A DNA stretch of 30,474 bases, taken from an uncultured Flavobacteriaceae bacterium. Lineage in GTDB: Bacteria > Bacteroidota > Bacteroidia > Flavobacteriales > Flavobacteriaceae. The notes beneath the pieces are model-generated. The model searched no databases, was not told the origin of the DNA, and was given only the letters and a program-made list of their open reading frames with translations. Location of the stretch: contig CALGUD010000025.1 of assembly GCA_937901915.1 (NCBI GenBank), positions 1 through 30,474 of the forward strand, written 5' to 3'. Each line of letters opens with the position of its first letter. Positions within the stretch are counted from its first letter, which is position 1. This document shows, in pieces, positions 17,807 to 26,043 of the stretch. Both the position numbers and the translations under genes were made by a program.

Positions 17807-18520
17807 TTATTTCATCCTCGCCAAATAATCATAATGTTCCCCTTCCAGGATTAGTTCACACTCTAAACCAGTGGCATGGGCTGCATTTTGTAAGGTGTTG
17901 TAATCTATATAAAGCCAGTTAAAAGGTTTCTCTTTTTCACCTTTGTAACTAATGTTAAATTCGAGCTCACCATAATACTCAGTATCCGACGGGATCCATT
18001 TGCCTCCGTCTTCATCTTCATCATACATATAAATGATATCAGAAGAGTCCAGCAGGATTTGACCGTTTACGGAGAGAAGGGACTTAAGATGCTTTAGGAA
18101 TTGAGATATATTTTTTAATTGTCCGCACATACCTGCGCCGTTCATCAGTAATAAAATAGTATCAAATTTTTCACCCCTCAATTTCATGACATCCATAGCC
18201 CGGGCGTCATAAAGTCCGCGTAGTTTACAGGCTTCTATAGCCCCTTTTGATATATCAACCGAGGTGACTTCTAATTTTTTTTCATTTTGAAGGTACAACG
18301 AATGGCTTCCGGCACCACAACCTACATCTAAAATTCTTCCTTTAGCCAATTGCAATGCTCTCTGCTCAATTTGCGGCATTTCATCGTAATTGCGGAATAA
18401 ATAGGGTAGTGGAAGCACATCTTCTTCAGAAATGGATGTTTCCGTTACAATATCTTCGGTATAATTCCCGGCTTGATAATCTAAAATAGCTTTACCAAAT
18501 AAGTCTTTTTTATAATCCAT
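17807..18520 (-). CDS. Class I SAM-dependent methyltransferase
   Basis: Soluble protein of 237 residues from the ATG at 18520. Motif I of Rossmann-fold methyltransferases is clear (ILDVGCGAGSHSLYL), followed by the acidic end of strand 2 (VTSVDISKGAIEACK) and the motif around FDTILLLMNGAGMCG. The substrate cannot be told from the sequence. An upstream in-frame ATG at 18547 adds nine residues (ending KHKV) that look unlike the family start, so the downstream ATG is preferred. The gene is convergent with the beta-barrel gene (24 bp apart, no clear terminator hairpin) and divergent from the cysteine-cluster gene across an 79-bp gap. Confidence 0.85.
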   Translation of the reverse strand: MDYKKDLFGKAILDYQAGNYTEDIVTETSISEEDVLPLPYLFRNYDEMPQIEQRALQLAKGRILDVGCGAGSHSLYLQNEKKLEVTSVDISKGAIEACKLRGLYDARAMDVMKLRGEKFDTILLLMNGAGMCGQLKNISQFLKHLKSLLSVNGQILLDSSDIIYMYDEDEDGGKWIPSDTEYYGELEFNISYKGEKEKPFNWLYIDYNTLQNAAHATGLECELILEGEHYDYLARMK

Positions 18521-18553
18521 TACTTTATGTTTTATGGAAGTAAGCATAATGTT

Positions 18554-18561
18554 TATTTTTG
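18554..18561 (+). promoter_or_regulatory. Candidate -7 element for the cysteine-cluster gene
   Basis: TATTTTTG fits the Bacteroidota TAnnTTTG -7 consensus and lies 38 bp before the ATG at 18600, giving a leader of about 30 nt. It supports the start at 18600 rather than the in-frame ATG at 18534, which lies upstream of this element. A clear -33 TTTG is lacking, and the motif is easy to find in AT-rich DNA. Confidence 0.4.
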
Positions 18562-18599
18562 TATTGTTGGTTCAAATAAACGATTCAACAAATCAACAA

Positions 18600-19091
18600 A
18601 TGAACAACCTGTTAAAACAACTTCCGCAACTCGCCAAAGATAAGTATAACGAGAACAAGAAGTACTTTGCGAAGCTCAAAAAAAAGCCGCCTAAGAACCT
18701 GGATTATGAGATGCGGAAATTGCATGATGAAGAATTTGAAAATACAGATTGTTTAACATGCGCCAATTGTTGTAAAACCACAGGCCCGCTTTTCACAAAT
18801 ATTGATATTGAAAGGATATCTAAACATTTAAAGCTCAAGCCTCAACAATTCATTGCACAGTATTTGCGGGTAGATGAAGACAAAGATCATGTACTTCAGA
18901 GTGTGCCCTGTACTTTTTTAGATTCCGATAATTACTGTATAATTTATGAAGTACGCCCAAAGGCCTGTAGAGAATATCCACATACGGACAGGAAAAAATT
19001 TCATCAAATAACCAATCTCACCCTAAAAAACACAGCTATTTGTCCGGCTGCATACCGTATAGTTGAAAAAATGAAGCAAAATATAAAGTAA
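18600..19091 (+). CDS. YkgJ-family cysteine-cluster protein
   Basis: A 163-residue soluble protein with the cysteine pattern of the YkgJ/CxxCxxCC family (PF03692). Cys51, 54, 57 and 58 sit in CLTCANCC; Cys104, 113 and 123 follow in SVPCTF, NYCIIYEVRPKAC; Cys148 is in AICPA. By family knowledge these residues probably bind zinc or an iron-sulfur cluster; the biochemical role is not established. The start at 18600 (MNNLLKQLPQ) is preferred over the ATG at 18534, because the additional 22 residues would be hydrophobic and atypical and would overlap the divergent promoter region. The sterol-desaturase-like gene follows 65 bp later on the same strand. Confidence 0.85.
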   Translation: MNNLLKQLPQLAKDKYNENKKYFAKLKKKPPKNLDYEMRKLHDEEFENTDCLTCANCCKTTGPLFTNIDIERISKHLKLKPQQFIAQYLRVDEDKDHVLQSVPCTFLDSDNYCIIYEVRPKACREYPHTDRKKFHQITNLTLKNTAICPAAYRIVEKMKQNIK

Positions 19092-19156
19092 TATGTTTTG
19101 TATCGTATGAAGAATTGAAACTTTGAATAGAAAGTAAAAAAATAGTATATTACCAT

Positions 19157-20014
19157 ATGGAGCCGCTTATAAATTACTTTGAAAATATACCCTCCTCCCA
19201 CAGGAGTATAATTCTTGTGAGTGGCATTGCCTTTTTTTGGCTTTTGGAGTATGCGGTTCCGTTGTTCAGGTTTAAATACAAAAAACTAAAGCATGCCTGG
19301 CCTAATATATTTTTTACCCTGACAACCATAATTGTAAATTTTTTCCTGGCTTTTTTACTATTAAAAACCAGCGACTGGGTAGTAGCAAATAAGTTTGGGT
19401 TACTACAATGGCTACCCGAAATACCATTGTGGGCCTATGTTATAATAGGTGTTGCTTTGATGGATTTAATTGCAGCATGGTTTTCACATTGGATTCAACA
19501 TAAACTAAAATTTCTATGGGTATTTCATCTCGTCCACCATACTGACGGAAATGTAGATACGACCACTGCCAACAGGCACCATCCGGGTGAAAGCCTGGTA
19601 AGGTTTCTTTTTACAGTTCTGGGCGTATTTATTTTAGGAATCCCAATCGGGATAGTCATGTTGTACCAATCTCTATCGGTTATTTTTTCACAATTTAACC
19701 ATGCAAATATTTCTCTTCCTCAAAAAATAGATGATGTACTTAGTTGGGTAATTGTTTCCCCGGATATGCACAAAGTACATCATCATTATATATTGCCGTA
19801 TACCGATACAAACTATGGCAATATTTTTTCTGTATGGGACCGGTTATTCGGAACATTCTCTAAAATAAAACGTGATGAAATTGTGTACGGTGTAGATACA
19901 CACCCCGATGAAAAAGAGAATACAAATATTGCTTCGCTTTTAAAAATGCCATTTAATAAATACAGGCCTCCGGTAGGGGAAAATTCCTCTGAGGGTTTGA
20001 CAAGGGATTTTTGA
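19157..20014 (+). CDS. Sterol desaturase / fatty acid hydroxylase family membrane protein
   Basis: A 285-residue integral membrane protein with several hydrophobic helices. It has the complete set of histidine boxes of the fatty-acid-hydroxylase superfamily (PF04116): H111-x3-H115 (HWIQH), H124-LV-HH (127-128), RHH at 140-142 and H205-KV-HHH (208-210). These bind a di-metal (di-iron) centre used for O2-dependent hydroxylation or desaturation of lipids. The lipid substrate is not evident. The stop is 30 bp from the stop of the convergent muramidase gene. Confidence 0.9.
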   Translation: MEPLINYFENIPSSHRSIILVSGIAFFWLLEYAVPLFRFKYKKLKHAWPNIFFTLTTIIVNFFLAFLLLKTSDWVVANKFGLLQWLPEIPLWAYVIIGVALMDLIAAWFSHWIQHKLKFLWVFHLVHHTDGNVDTTTANRHHPGESLVRFLFTVLGVFILGIPIGIVMLYQSLSVIFSQFNHANISLPQKIDDVLSWVIVSPDMHKVHHHYILPYTDTNYGNIFSVWDRLFGTFSKIKRDEIVYGVDTHPDEKENTNIASLLKMPFNKYRPPVGENSSEGLTRDF

Positions 20015-20044
20015 GAGTTTTATATTATATTGATGAATAAATAG

Positions 20045-21343
20045 CTATTCATAAATTAAATACTTCTCTCTTATTTTTTTAAATTTTTCAATCCCCTCTT
20101 TCCATGTTTCTTTTATTTCTTGCTCAGAGAGCCCCGCTTCTATTTGTTGTTGTAATTTTTTAGTACCTGCATGCGTAGTGAATGACGCTTTATTAAAAAC
20201 CAATGATTTGTCAGTACTGTTGTTGTATGCCTTTATAATCCATTGCAAGCATACTTCTTTAGGCGCAGCTACTTCTCTCAGGTCTTCCCCAAAACAAAGT
20301 TTACCTTTATGCTTCGGGTCTTTTGCCCCAAAATTAGCTTCCGGAGTATATAAATATGTAAACATATCTTTATTCAGAAAGGGCGCCCCGTACATTTGAA
20401 ATTGAAATTCAGTGCCACGTCCGGCATTAATGTTTGTACCTTCAAACAAACCTAAACCGGGATAAAGTTGTATGGATTGGTCATTTGGTAAATTGGGTGA
20501 TGGTCTCACAGGCAAACTATAGGGGAAGTCATGAGTGTAATTTTTAATGGGAATTACAGTAATTTCACATTGCAAACTATCACTCAGCCATCCTTCACCA
20601 TTTATCATCTTTGCATATTCACCAATGGTCATTCCATGCACTAACGGAATGGTGTGCATTCCTAAAAAGCTGGTATGCTGAGGTTCCATGGTGGGCCCGT
20701 CTATATAGCTTCCGTTCGGATTTGGCCTGTCAAAAACTAAAACAGGAATATCATTTTCAGCACAAGCTTCCATTACATAATGAAGCGTAGAAATATACGT
20801 GTAAAAACGTACCCCCACATCCTGTATGTCAAAAATGAGTATATCAATACCCTCAAGTTGCTCTTTAGTCGGTTTTTTATTTTTTCCGTAAAGGGAAATT
20901 AAAGGTAAGCCTGTTTTTTTGTCTTTACCATCTGCAACTTCTTCCCCGGCATCGGCTTCACCTCTAAAACCATGTTCGGGGGCAAATACTTTTTTAACTT
21001 CTACCCCGAGACTTAATAATGAATCCACCAGGTGTACATACAGGCCGTTATCATTATCCATCTGTTTACTAGTATTATCCTCGTAATAATGATCCGTAAA
21101 TATTACTGAGGTCTGGTTGGCTACAATTCCCACTTTTTTATCCTTTAACAAAGGCAGGTAAATATCCGTTTGATTGGCACCCACGGTAATATGTTTCGGT
21201 ATTGAATCTGTTAGAAGAGAAGCTTCAGAGAAGTCCTCTTCTAAAACAGTAACGGTATCATTTTTAATCTGCGCACTTCCTCCGCAAGAAATAATCAAAA
21301 ACGATAATAAAAATGTATTTTTGAACTTAATAAACCTTAACAT
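20045..21343 (-). CDS. DUF1343 / NamZ-type exo-beta-N-acetylmuramidase lipoprotein
   Basis: A 432-residue lipoprotein. The signal ends FLIISC with Cys20 as the lipidation site, and the following G-G-S-A lacks the K-(D/E)2 surface signal, so a periplasm-facing location is likely. The body carries features typical of DUF1343 (PF07075): KVGIVANQTSV, KVFAPEHGFRGEADAGE, DILIFDIQDVGVRFYTY, VFDRPNPNG, VHGMTIGEYAKM and PSPNLPN..S. The founding NamZ (Bacillus YbbC) releases N-acetylmuramic acid from peptidoglycan chains, so a role in cell-wall recycling is probable. The start codon lies 3 bp from that of the divergent permease gene, so its promoter must lie inside the neighbouring gene. Confidence 0.9.
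   Translation of the reverse strand: MLRFIKFKNTFLLSFLIISCGGSAQIKNDTVTVLEEDFSEASLLTDSIPKHITVGANQTDIYLPLLKDKKVGIVANQTSVIFTDHYYEDNTSKQMDNDNGLYVHLVDSLLSLGVEVKKVFAPEHGFRGEADAGEEVADGKDKKTGLPLISLYGKNKKPTKEQLEGIDILIFDIQDVGVRFYTYISTLHYVMEACAENDIPVLVFDRPNPNGSYIDGPTMEPQHTSFLGMHTIPLVHGMTIGEYAKMINGEGWLSDSLQCEITVIPIKNYTHDFPYSLPVRPSPNLPNDQSIQLYPGLGLFEGTNINAGRGTEFQFQMYGAPFLNKDMFTYLYTPEANFGAKDPKHKGKLCFGEDLREVAAPKEVCLQWIIKAYNNSTDKSLVFNKASFTTHAGTKKLQQQIEAGLSEQEIKETWKEGIEKFKKIREKYLIYE
21316..21323 (+). promoter_or_regulatory. Possible -7 element for the LolC/E-type permease gene
   Basis: TATTTTTG matches TAnnTTTG and lies 23 bp before the TTG start at 21347, inside the signal-peptide region of the divergent gene. 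No convincing -33 element is present, so this is a weak candidate. Confidence 0.3.
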
Positions 21344-21346
21344 AGT

Positions 21347-22582
21347 TTGAATTTAGAATTTTTCATTGCCAAACGCCTTATCACCGGCAAAGAGCATAAA
21401 AGTAGTATATCGGCACCAATTATAAAAATTGCAATAGCTGCTATTGCACTGGGTTTAATTATGATGATGATTGCTATTGCTACCGGGGTGGGACTTCAAC
21501 GCAAAATACAGGAAAAAGTATCTGCTTTTAACGGGCACATACAAATTTATAACTATGATAATAATACTTCAGAAGTATCTGTAAATCCCGTTTCTATTAA
21601 CCAGGATTTTTATCCCAAATTTACTACCATTGATGGAATAAACCATGTACAGGCGGTTGCTTCAAAAGCCGGGGTCATCAGAACAGAAGAAACTTTTGAA
21701 GGGATCATTGCAAAAGGTGTGGGTAAGGATTATAACTGGCAGTATTTTAGAGAGTATTTAACTGATGGAAAATTACCGGATTATTCAGGTAAAAGAAATG
21801 AAGAAGTGCTTATTTCGGAATACTTGGCAGACAGGCTGCAATTAAAAACAGGGGATGAATTCTGGGCTTTTTTCCTTAAAGAGGATAGTAATGAGATCCC
21901 GAATCAAATTAAATTTAAAATAAGCGGTATGTACAACAGTGGATACCAGGAGTTTGATGCCACCTATATCTTGGTAGACCTCCGACATATTCAGCGTATG
22001 AACCGATGGGAAGAAGACCAGGTTGGCGGATTTGAGATTTTTGTAGATGACTTTGATAAAATAGAGGAAATCGGTAATCAGGTATATGGAAAAACCCTCT
22101 CTACATTAGATTCTAAACCTATTACCGATAAATATTATGTTATTTTTGAGTGGTTAAAACTTTTTGATTTCAATACAGCTATCATTATCGGTATTATGAT
22201 CATTGTAGGTGGAATTAATATGATAACAGCCTTGTTGGTACTTATATTGGAAAGAACGCAAATGATAGGAATACTTAAGGTATTGGGAACTACTAATTGG
22301 AGTATCCGTAAAATATTCTTATACAATGCCGCATACCTTATAACTGTGGGCATTTTATTAGGAAATATTATTGGTTTAGGAATATTATTAGCACAAAAAC
22401 ATTTTGGTTTTGTGAAGTTGGACCCTTCAACATATTATGTAACAGAAGCACCGGTTTATATAGACCCCCTCCATATTATTTTGCTGAATGTCGGTGTATT
22501 AATATTGTGTTTATTAATGCTGATGTTGCCTTCTTATATAATCACAAGGATTTCACCTGCAAAATCCATAAAATTTGAATAG
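21347..22582 (+). CDS. LolC/LolE-type ABC transporter permease (FtsX family)
   Basis: A 411-residue inner-membrane permease. The layout is that of lipoprotein-releasing permeases: one N-terminal helix (about 25-50), a large periplasmic MacB-like domain (about 51-270, including KVSAFNGHIQI) and three C-terminal helices (about 277-300, 325-350 and 377-400). The FtsX-type segment ERTQMIGILKVLGTTNWSIRKIF is present. By family knowledge it works with the LolD ATPase to extract outer-membrane lipoproteins; no ATPase gene is in the window. The start is TTG at 21347: an in-frame stop lies at 21338-21340, and MNLEFFIAKRLITGKEHKSS matches the usual family N-terminus. Confidence 0.88.
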   Translation: MNLEFFIAKRLITGKEHKSSISAPIIKIAIAAIALGLIMMMIAIATGVGLQRKIQEKVSAFNGHIQIYNYDNNTSEVSVNPVSINQDFYPKFTTIDGINHVQAVASKAGVIRTEETFEGIIAKGVGKDYNWQYFREYLTDGKLPDYSGKRNEEVLISEYLADRLQLKTGDEFWAFFLKEDSNEIPNQIKFKISGMYNSGYQEFDATYILVDLRHIQRMNRWEEDQVGGFEIFVDDFDKIEEIGNQVYGKTLSTLDSKPITDKYYVIFEWLKLFDFNTAIIIGIMIIVGGINMITALLVLILERTQMIGILKVLGTTNWSIRKIFLYNAAYLITVGILLGNIIGLGILLAQKHFGFVKLDPSTYYVTEAPVYIDPLHIILLNVGVLILCLLMLMLPSYIITRISPAKSIKFE

Positions 22583-22651
22583 TTTAAGATAATAATAACA
22601 CTTAAAAAACCGGAAATAATTATTTTTACTAATTAACCAATCCGTAGATAC

Positions 22652-23770
22652 ATGAAAAAAATAATCGCCATTTCTGTAATTGCTATTACTGCAATTTTAT
22701 TGGTAAGCTTTGTAAGCACTTCAAAAAAAGATAAAACCTTAAGAGAAGTTTTTAAAAATCATTTTTATATAGGTACAGCCGTAAATGAATGGCAAATTTC
22801 CGGAAAGGACGACAAGGGTCTTCACTTAATAAAAACACAATTTAACAGTCTGGTTGCCGAAAATGGCATGAAATGGCAAAATATTCATCCCGAACCCGAA
22901 AAATATAATTTTGAATTCTCCGATAAGTTGGTTCAGTTGGGAATAGACACCGATCAGTTTATAGTAGGGCACACCCTGGCATGGCATAGTCAGACACCAA
23001 AATGGGTATTTTTAAAAGATACCGTTTTAAGGGATAAAGAAGACCTGTTCAGTATTATGGAAGATCATATCTCTACTGTAGTAGGGAGGTATAAAGGAAA
23101 AATCGGCGGATGGGATGTTGTAAATGAGGCATTGGAAGAAGACGGAACCTTTAGAAATTCCCTTTACTACAAAATTACAGGCGAGGAATTTATCTACAAA
23201 GCCTTTGAACTGGCACACAAGGCCGATCCTGGGGCTGAACTTTACTACAATGATTATAACATGTGGAAGGCCGAAAAAGTTGACGGGGCAATAAAACTAG
23301 CCAAAAACGTCAGAGCCAAAGGCTTAAAGATAGATGGTATTGGTATGCAGGGGCATTGGTCGTTAGAGTATCCTACCCTTGAAGAAATAGAAAACAGTAT
23401 TACTAAAATCGCTGATGCTGGATTAAAAGTTATGATTACGGAATTAGACATTAGTGCGCTTCCCAATCCACGAAGAAGCCAGGGAGCGGAAATTACAGAT
23501 ACGGCAGCGTATAATGAAAAATTTAATCCATATAGAGAAAGTTTACCGGATTCCATGCAGCAAAAGCTGGCTAAAAGGTATGCTGATGTATTTGAGATTT
23601 TTAATAAACACAAAGATAAAATTACCCGTGTAACCTTTTGGGGCGTAACCGACGGTAATTCCTGGAAAAATAACTTTCCGGTAAGGGGCAGAACCGATTA
23701 CCCACTTTTATTTGGCAGGGACTATGAGCCTAAACCGGCTTTTCATTCGGTTGTGAAGACTGTAAAATAA
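22652..23770 (+). CDS. GH10 endo-1,4-beta-xylanase
   Basis: A 372-residue glycoside hydrolase of family 10. The acid/base Glu159 lies in WDVVNEAL and the nucleophile Glu264 in MITELDIS. Other GH10 landmarks are NEWQIS..., ENGMKWQNIHPE, GHTLAWHSQTPKW, YYNDYN, GIGMQGHW and VTFWGVTDGNSW near the C-terminus. A hydrophobic N-terminus (1-24) suggests export through Sec or anchoring; no lipobox or carbohydrate-binding module is seen. It cleaves beta-1,4-xylan backbones. It follows the permease by 69 bp with no SusC/SusD genes nearby, so it is not part of a visible polysaccharide-utilisation locus, although the secreted esterase at 28023 could act on related substrates. Confidence 0.95.
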   Translation: MKKIIAISVIAITAILLVSFVSTSKKDKTLREVFKNHFYIGTAVNEWQISGKDDKGLHLIKTQFNSLVAENGMKWQNIHPEPEKYNFEFSDKLVQLGIDTDQFIVGHTLAWHSQTPKWVFLKDTVLRDKEDLFSIMEDHISTVVGRYKGKIGGWDVVNEALEEDGTFRNSLYYKITGEEFIYKAFELAHKADPGAELYYNDYNMWKAEKVDGAIKLAKNVRAKGLKIDGIGMQGHWSLEYPTLEEIENSITKIADAGLKVMITELDISALPNPRRSQGAEITDTAAYNEKFNPYRESLPDSMQQKLAKRYADVFEIFNKHKDKITRVTFWGVTDGNSWKNNFPVRGRTDYPLLFGRDYEPKPAFHSVVKTVK

Positions 23771-23776
23771 CTTAGT

Positions 23777-24430
23777 ATGAATGATCAGTGGGTATACGAA
23801 ATGTATGATAAAGTCAGGGAAAAATATAAAAGCCATGCATTTGAGGATGGAATGGCAATTTTTTATACTCCTGTTAAGTACAAACCTGAAATACTCTTGA
23901 TTGGCGATAATCCAGGTGGAACAAATGGAAAAATTTGGCAGAAACCACCTGAAAAGCATGATTATTTTTTAAGTGAGAGTGAAGACTATCGTTTTGCAAA
24001 AAAAATGAAACAAATTTTTTCAGGTCAAGAATTAGAAGAATTATTAAAAAAAAGTGTTAAAATCAACAGGGTGTTTTTCCAATCTAAGAATATTAAAAGT
24101 TTAGATAAGTGGAGAGAGCTTGAGGATTTTTGTTTTGAGTATGTTGAGAAAGTGATCTGTAAGATTGATCCAAAATTGATTATTGCGGAATCAGTAGGGA
24201 CTTTTAACTCATTAATTTATCGATTTAAAGGTGTGTCACATACTGAGCCATTACTAGTCCATAATAATAAGATATTACTTAGGTCGGGACTTATGGAGAA
24301 TAAACTCTTATTAGGATTACAACACCCTACAAGTGCAAGAGGAATAAGTAATGAACAATGGAAAATAGTAACAGGAAAATTAAATGAAATATTAATTGGA
24401 AAAGAGTATAGAAAGCTTTTGGTTAGTTAA
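23777..24430 (+). CDS. Uracil-DNA-glycosylase-fold family protein
   Basis: A 217-residue soluble protein starting 6 bp after the xylanase stop. Residues 38-48 (EILLIGDNPGG) resemble motif 1 of the UDG superfamily (G.(D/N)P), and residues 183-189 (HPTSARG) resemble its HPS motif; lengths and spacing fit the fold. The conserved Asn/Asp activation residue is Asp44. Whether it removes uracil from DNA is uncertain, since several UDG-fold families lack that activity. The gene appears more AT-rich than its neighbours and ends beside the palindrome array, so recent acquisition is possible. Confidence 0.6.
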   Translation: MNDQWVYEMYDKVREKYKSHAFEDGMAIFYTPVKYKPEILLIGDNPGGTNGKIWQKPPEKHDYFLSESEDYRFAKKMKQIFSGQELEELLKKSVKINRVFFQSKNIKSLDKWRELEDFCFEYVEKVICKIDPKLIIAESVGTFNSLIYRFKGVSHTEPLLVHNNKILLRSGLMENKLLLGLQHPTSARGISNEQWKIVTGKLNEILIGKEYRKLLVS

Positions 24431-24483
24431 GGAATAAAAACAGACGAACGTTATTTTCTGAGAGATGATTAGCATTATTTATT

Positions 24484-24738
24484 CAACCCCTTCGGGGTTG
24501 GATTGTAGGGCTATTTATAACCACAGATTTCATCTGTGGTTATAAATGTTTAACTGCTTCGGAGTAAAACTGTATCAACCCCAAAGGGGTTGAACCCCAC
24601 TAATCATAGTCGCAGACTATGGTTAACAACAAGCAAAGCATCCAATCAACCCTGAAGGGGTTGAACCACAGTTACAAGAGGCGAAGCCTATGCTTGTCAA
24701 CAACAAAGAAAATAATCCTACCAACCCCGAAAGGGTTG
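24484..24738. repeat. Array of alternating palindromes (REP/BIME-like) between convergent genes
   Basis: Four 17-bp palindromes of the type CAACCCC-nnn-GGGGTTG start at 24484, 24576, 24647 and 24722. Between them lie other hairpins: a perfect 16-bp stem with a TTC loop (24513-24547), an imperfect one (24549-24569), an 11-bp stem with a GCA loop (24601-24625) and a bulged one around 24674-24697. Most loops are 3 nt. The last palindrome ends 5 bp before the fabF stop codon. The whole gap 24431-24743 has no gene; the first 53 bp show nothing else beyond TTTTCTGAGAGA at 24464. Possible roles are transcript-end protection, bidirectional termination or a non-autonomous mobile element. Confidence 0.85.
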
Positions 24739-24743
24739 AACTG

Positions 24744-25991
24744 TCATAACCCGATATATTTTCTAAACAGAATACTCGCACAATGTCCCCCAAATCCAAA
24801 ACTGTTACTGAGTGCATACTCAATATTTTTTTCCGTTTTTGTTTTCAAACTAAAGTTTAAATCTTTAAACATTCCGTCAACAGATTTTGTATTGATAGTA
24901 GGAGGGATCACATTCTTTTGAACTGCCAGGGCTGTAATAATAGCTTCAACAGCACCGGCAGCTCCCAGCAAATGTCCGGTCATTGACTTTGTAGCGTTAA
25001 TATGCAGTTTTCTGGTATGGTCCTCAAAAAGGTTTTTAATGGCGTTTATTTCAGACACATCACCTACACCCGTAGATGTTGCATGTGCATTTATGAATTG
25101 AACGTGATGAGGTTCAATATCAGCTTCTTCAATAGCTAATTTCATTGCCAAATGTGCACCCAATCCATCAGGATGGGTATTTGTAATGTGGTATGCATCT
25201 GCAGATTCACCTCCGCCGCCAATTTCGGCATAGATTTTTGCATTTCGTTTCAGTGCAGACTCCAGTGATTCTATAAGCAGGGCGCCTGCACCTTCTCCAA
25301 TAACAAAACCATCCCTGGTTGTATCAAAGGGCCGTGATGCTGATTTATATTCTTCATTGTTTGTAGACATTGCTTTCATGGAATTAAAACCACCGATAGA
25401 TGATTGCGTAATTGGAGCTTCCGAACCACCCGATATAATCATATCTGCTTTCCCCCATTTTATATAATTATATGCTTGTATAATACCCTGAGCAGAAGAA
25501 GAACAGGCAGTTACCGGACAAGAATTCACCCCTCTTAATCCATGTTTTATGGATACCAGCCCAGCAACGCTATTGGCTATAATTTTAGTGATAAAAAACG
25601 GATTAAAACGGGGGTTAAAATCACTTTTTGTATACTGTATAACTTCTTCTTCAAAAGTTTCAAAACCGCCAATTCCGCTGGACCATATAACCCCCACACG
25701 GTTTTTGTCCATTTTTTCAAAATCTATTTCTGAATCTTTGATTGCTTCTTCAGCAGCAACCAGTCCAAATTGATTAAACCTGTCCAATTTACGTGCTTCT
25801 TTTCTATCAAAATGCTCCAGCGGATCAAAATTTTTGACCTCACAGGCAAAGTCTGTTTTAAACTTTGCAGTATCAAAACGCGTTATTTTATTTGCACCCG
25901 ATGTTCCCTCTAGCAGATGATTCCAAAATTCTTTTATATTATTACCTATAGGTGTTAAAGCACCTATTCCTGTAATGACAACTCTTCTCAT
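24744..25991 (-). CDS. fabF: Beta-ketoacyl-ACP synthase II (FabF-type)
   Basis: A 415-residue condensing enzyme. The Cys-His-His triad falls at C163 (TACSSSA), H303 (NAHATST) and H340 (SMTGHLLGAAG), the same numbers as in Escherichia coli FabF. The N-terminus MRRVVITGIGALTPIG and the C-terminal NSFGFGGHCASILF are typical. It elongates acyl-ACP using malonyl-ACP. A dedicated TetR-type regulator and an operator palindrome lie directly upstream, with no other fatty-acid genes adjacent, so it may be an accessory, conditionally expressed paralogue rather than the housekeeping enzyme. That last point is inference. Confidence 0.92.
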   Translation of the reverse strand: MRRVVITGIGALTPIGNNIKEFWNHLLEGTSGANKITRFDTAKFKTDFACEVKNFDPLEHFDRKEARKLDRFNQFGLVAAEEAIKDSEIDFEKMDKNRVGVIWSSGIGGFETFEEEVIQYTKSDFNPRFNPFFITKIIANSVAGLVSIKHGLRGVNSCPVTACSSSAQGIIQAYNYIKWGKADMIISGGSEAPITQSSIGGFNSMKAMSTNNEEYKSASRPFDTTRDGFVIGEGAGALLIESLESALKRNAKIYAEIGGGGESADAYHITNTHPDGLGAHLAMKLAIEEADIEPHHVQFINAHATSTGVGDVSEINAIKNLFEDHTRKLHINATKSMTGHLLGAAGAVEAIITALAVQKNVIPPTINTKSVDGMFKDLNFSLKTKTEKNIEYALSNSFGFGGHCASILFRKYIGL

Positions 25992-26010
25992 AATGTTAAA
26001 TTAATTGTAA

Positions 26011-26024
26011 ATACCGTACGGTAT
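26011..26024. promoter_or_regulatory. Operator palindrome upstream of the fabF-type gene
   Basis: ATACCGTACGGTAT is a perfect 14-bp palindrome, 20-33 bp upstream of the fabF-type start codon and just after the tetR stop. An identical copy lies in front of tetR at 26638. By the usual behaviour of TetR-family repressors this is probably the regulator's binding site. No clear -7 element was found next to this copy. Confidence 0.75.
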
Positions 26025-26043
26025 GTGTAAGTTTAAAAAAATA

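Noticed and set aside
18534..18599. Upstream ATG start of the cysteine-cluster protein
   Set aside because: It would add a hydrophobic 22-residue stretch atypical of the family, overlaps the start region of the divergent methyltransferase gene and lies upstream of the likely -7 element.
23708..23959. Minus-strand ORF across the xylanase/UDG-fold junction
   Set aside because: It is antisense to two well-supported genes and has no recognisable domain; the same holds for the other antisense frames inside long genes.
24484..24738. CRISPR array
   Set aside because: The repeated unit is a 17-bp palindrome with variable loop, spacers are longer than repeats and themselves form hairpins, and no cas gene is present.
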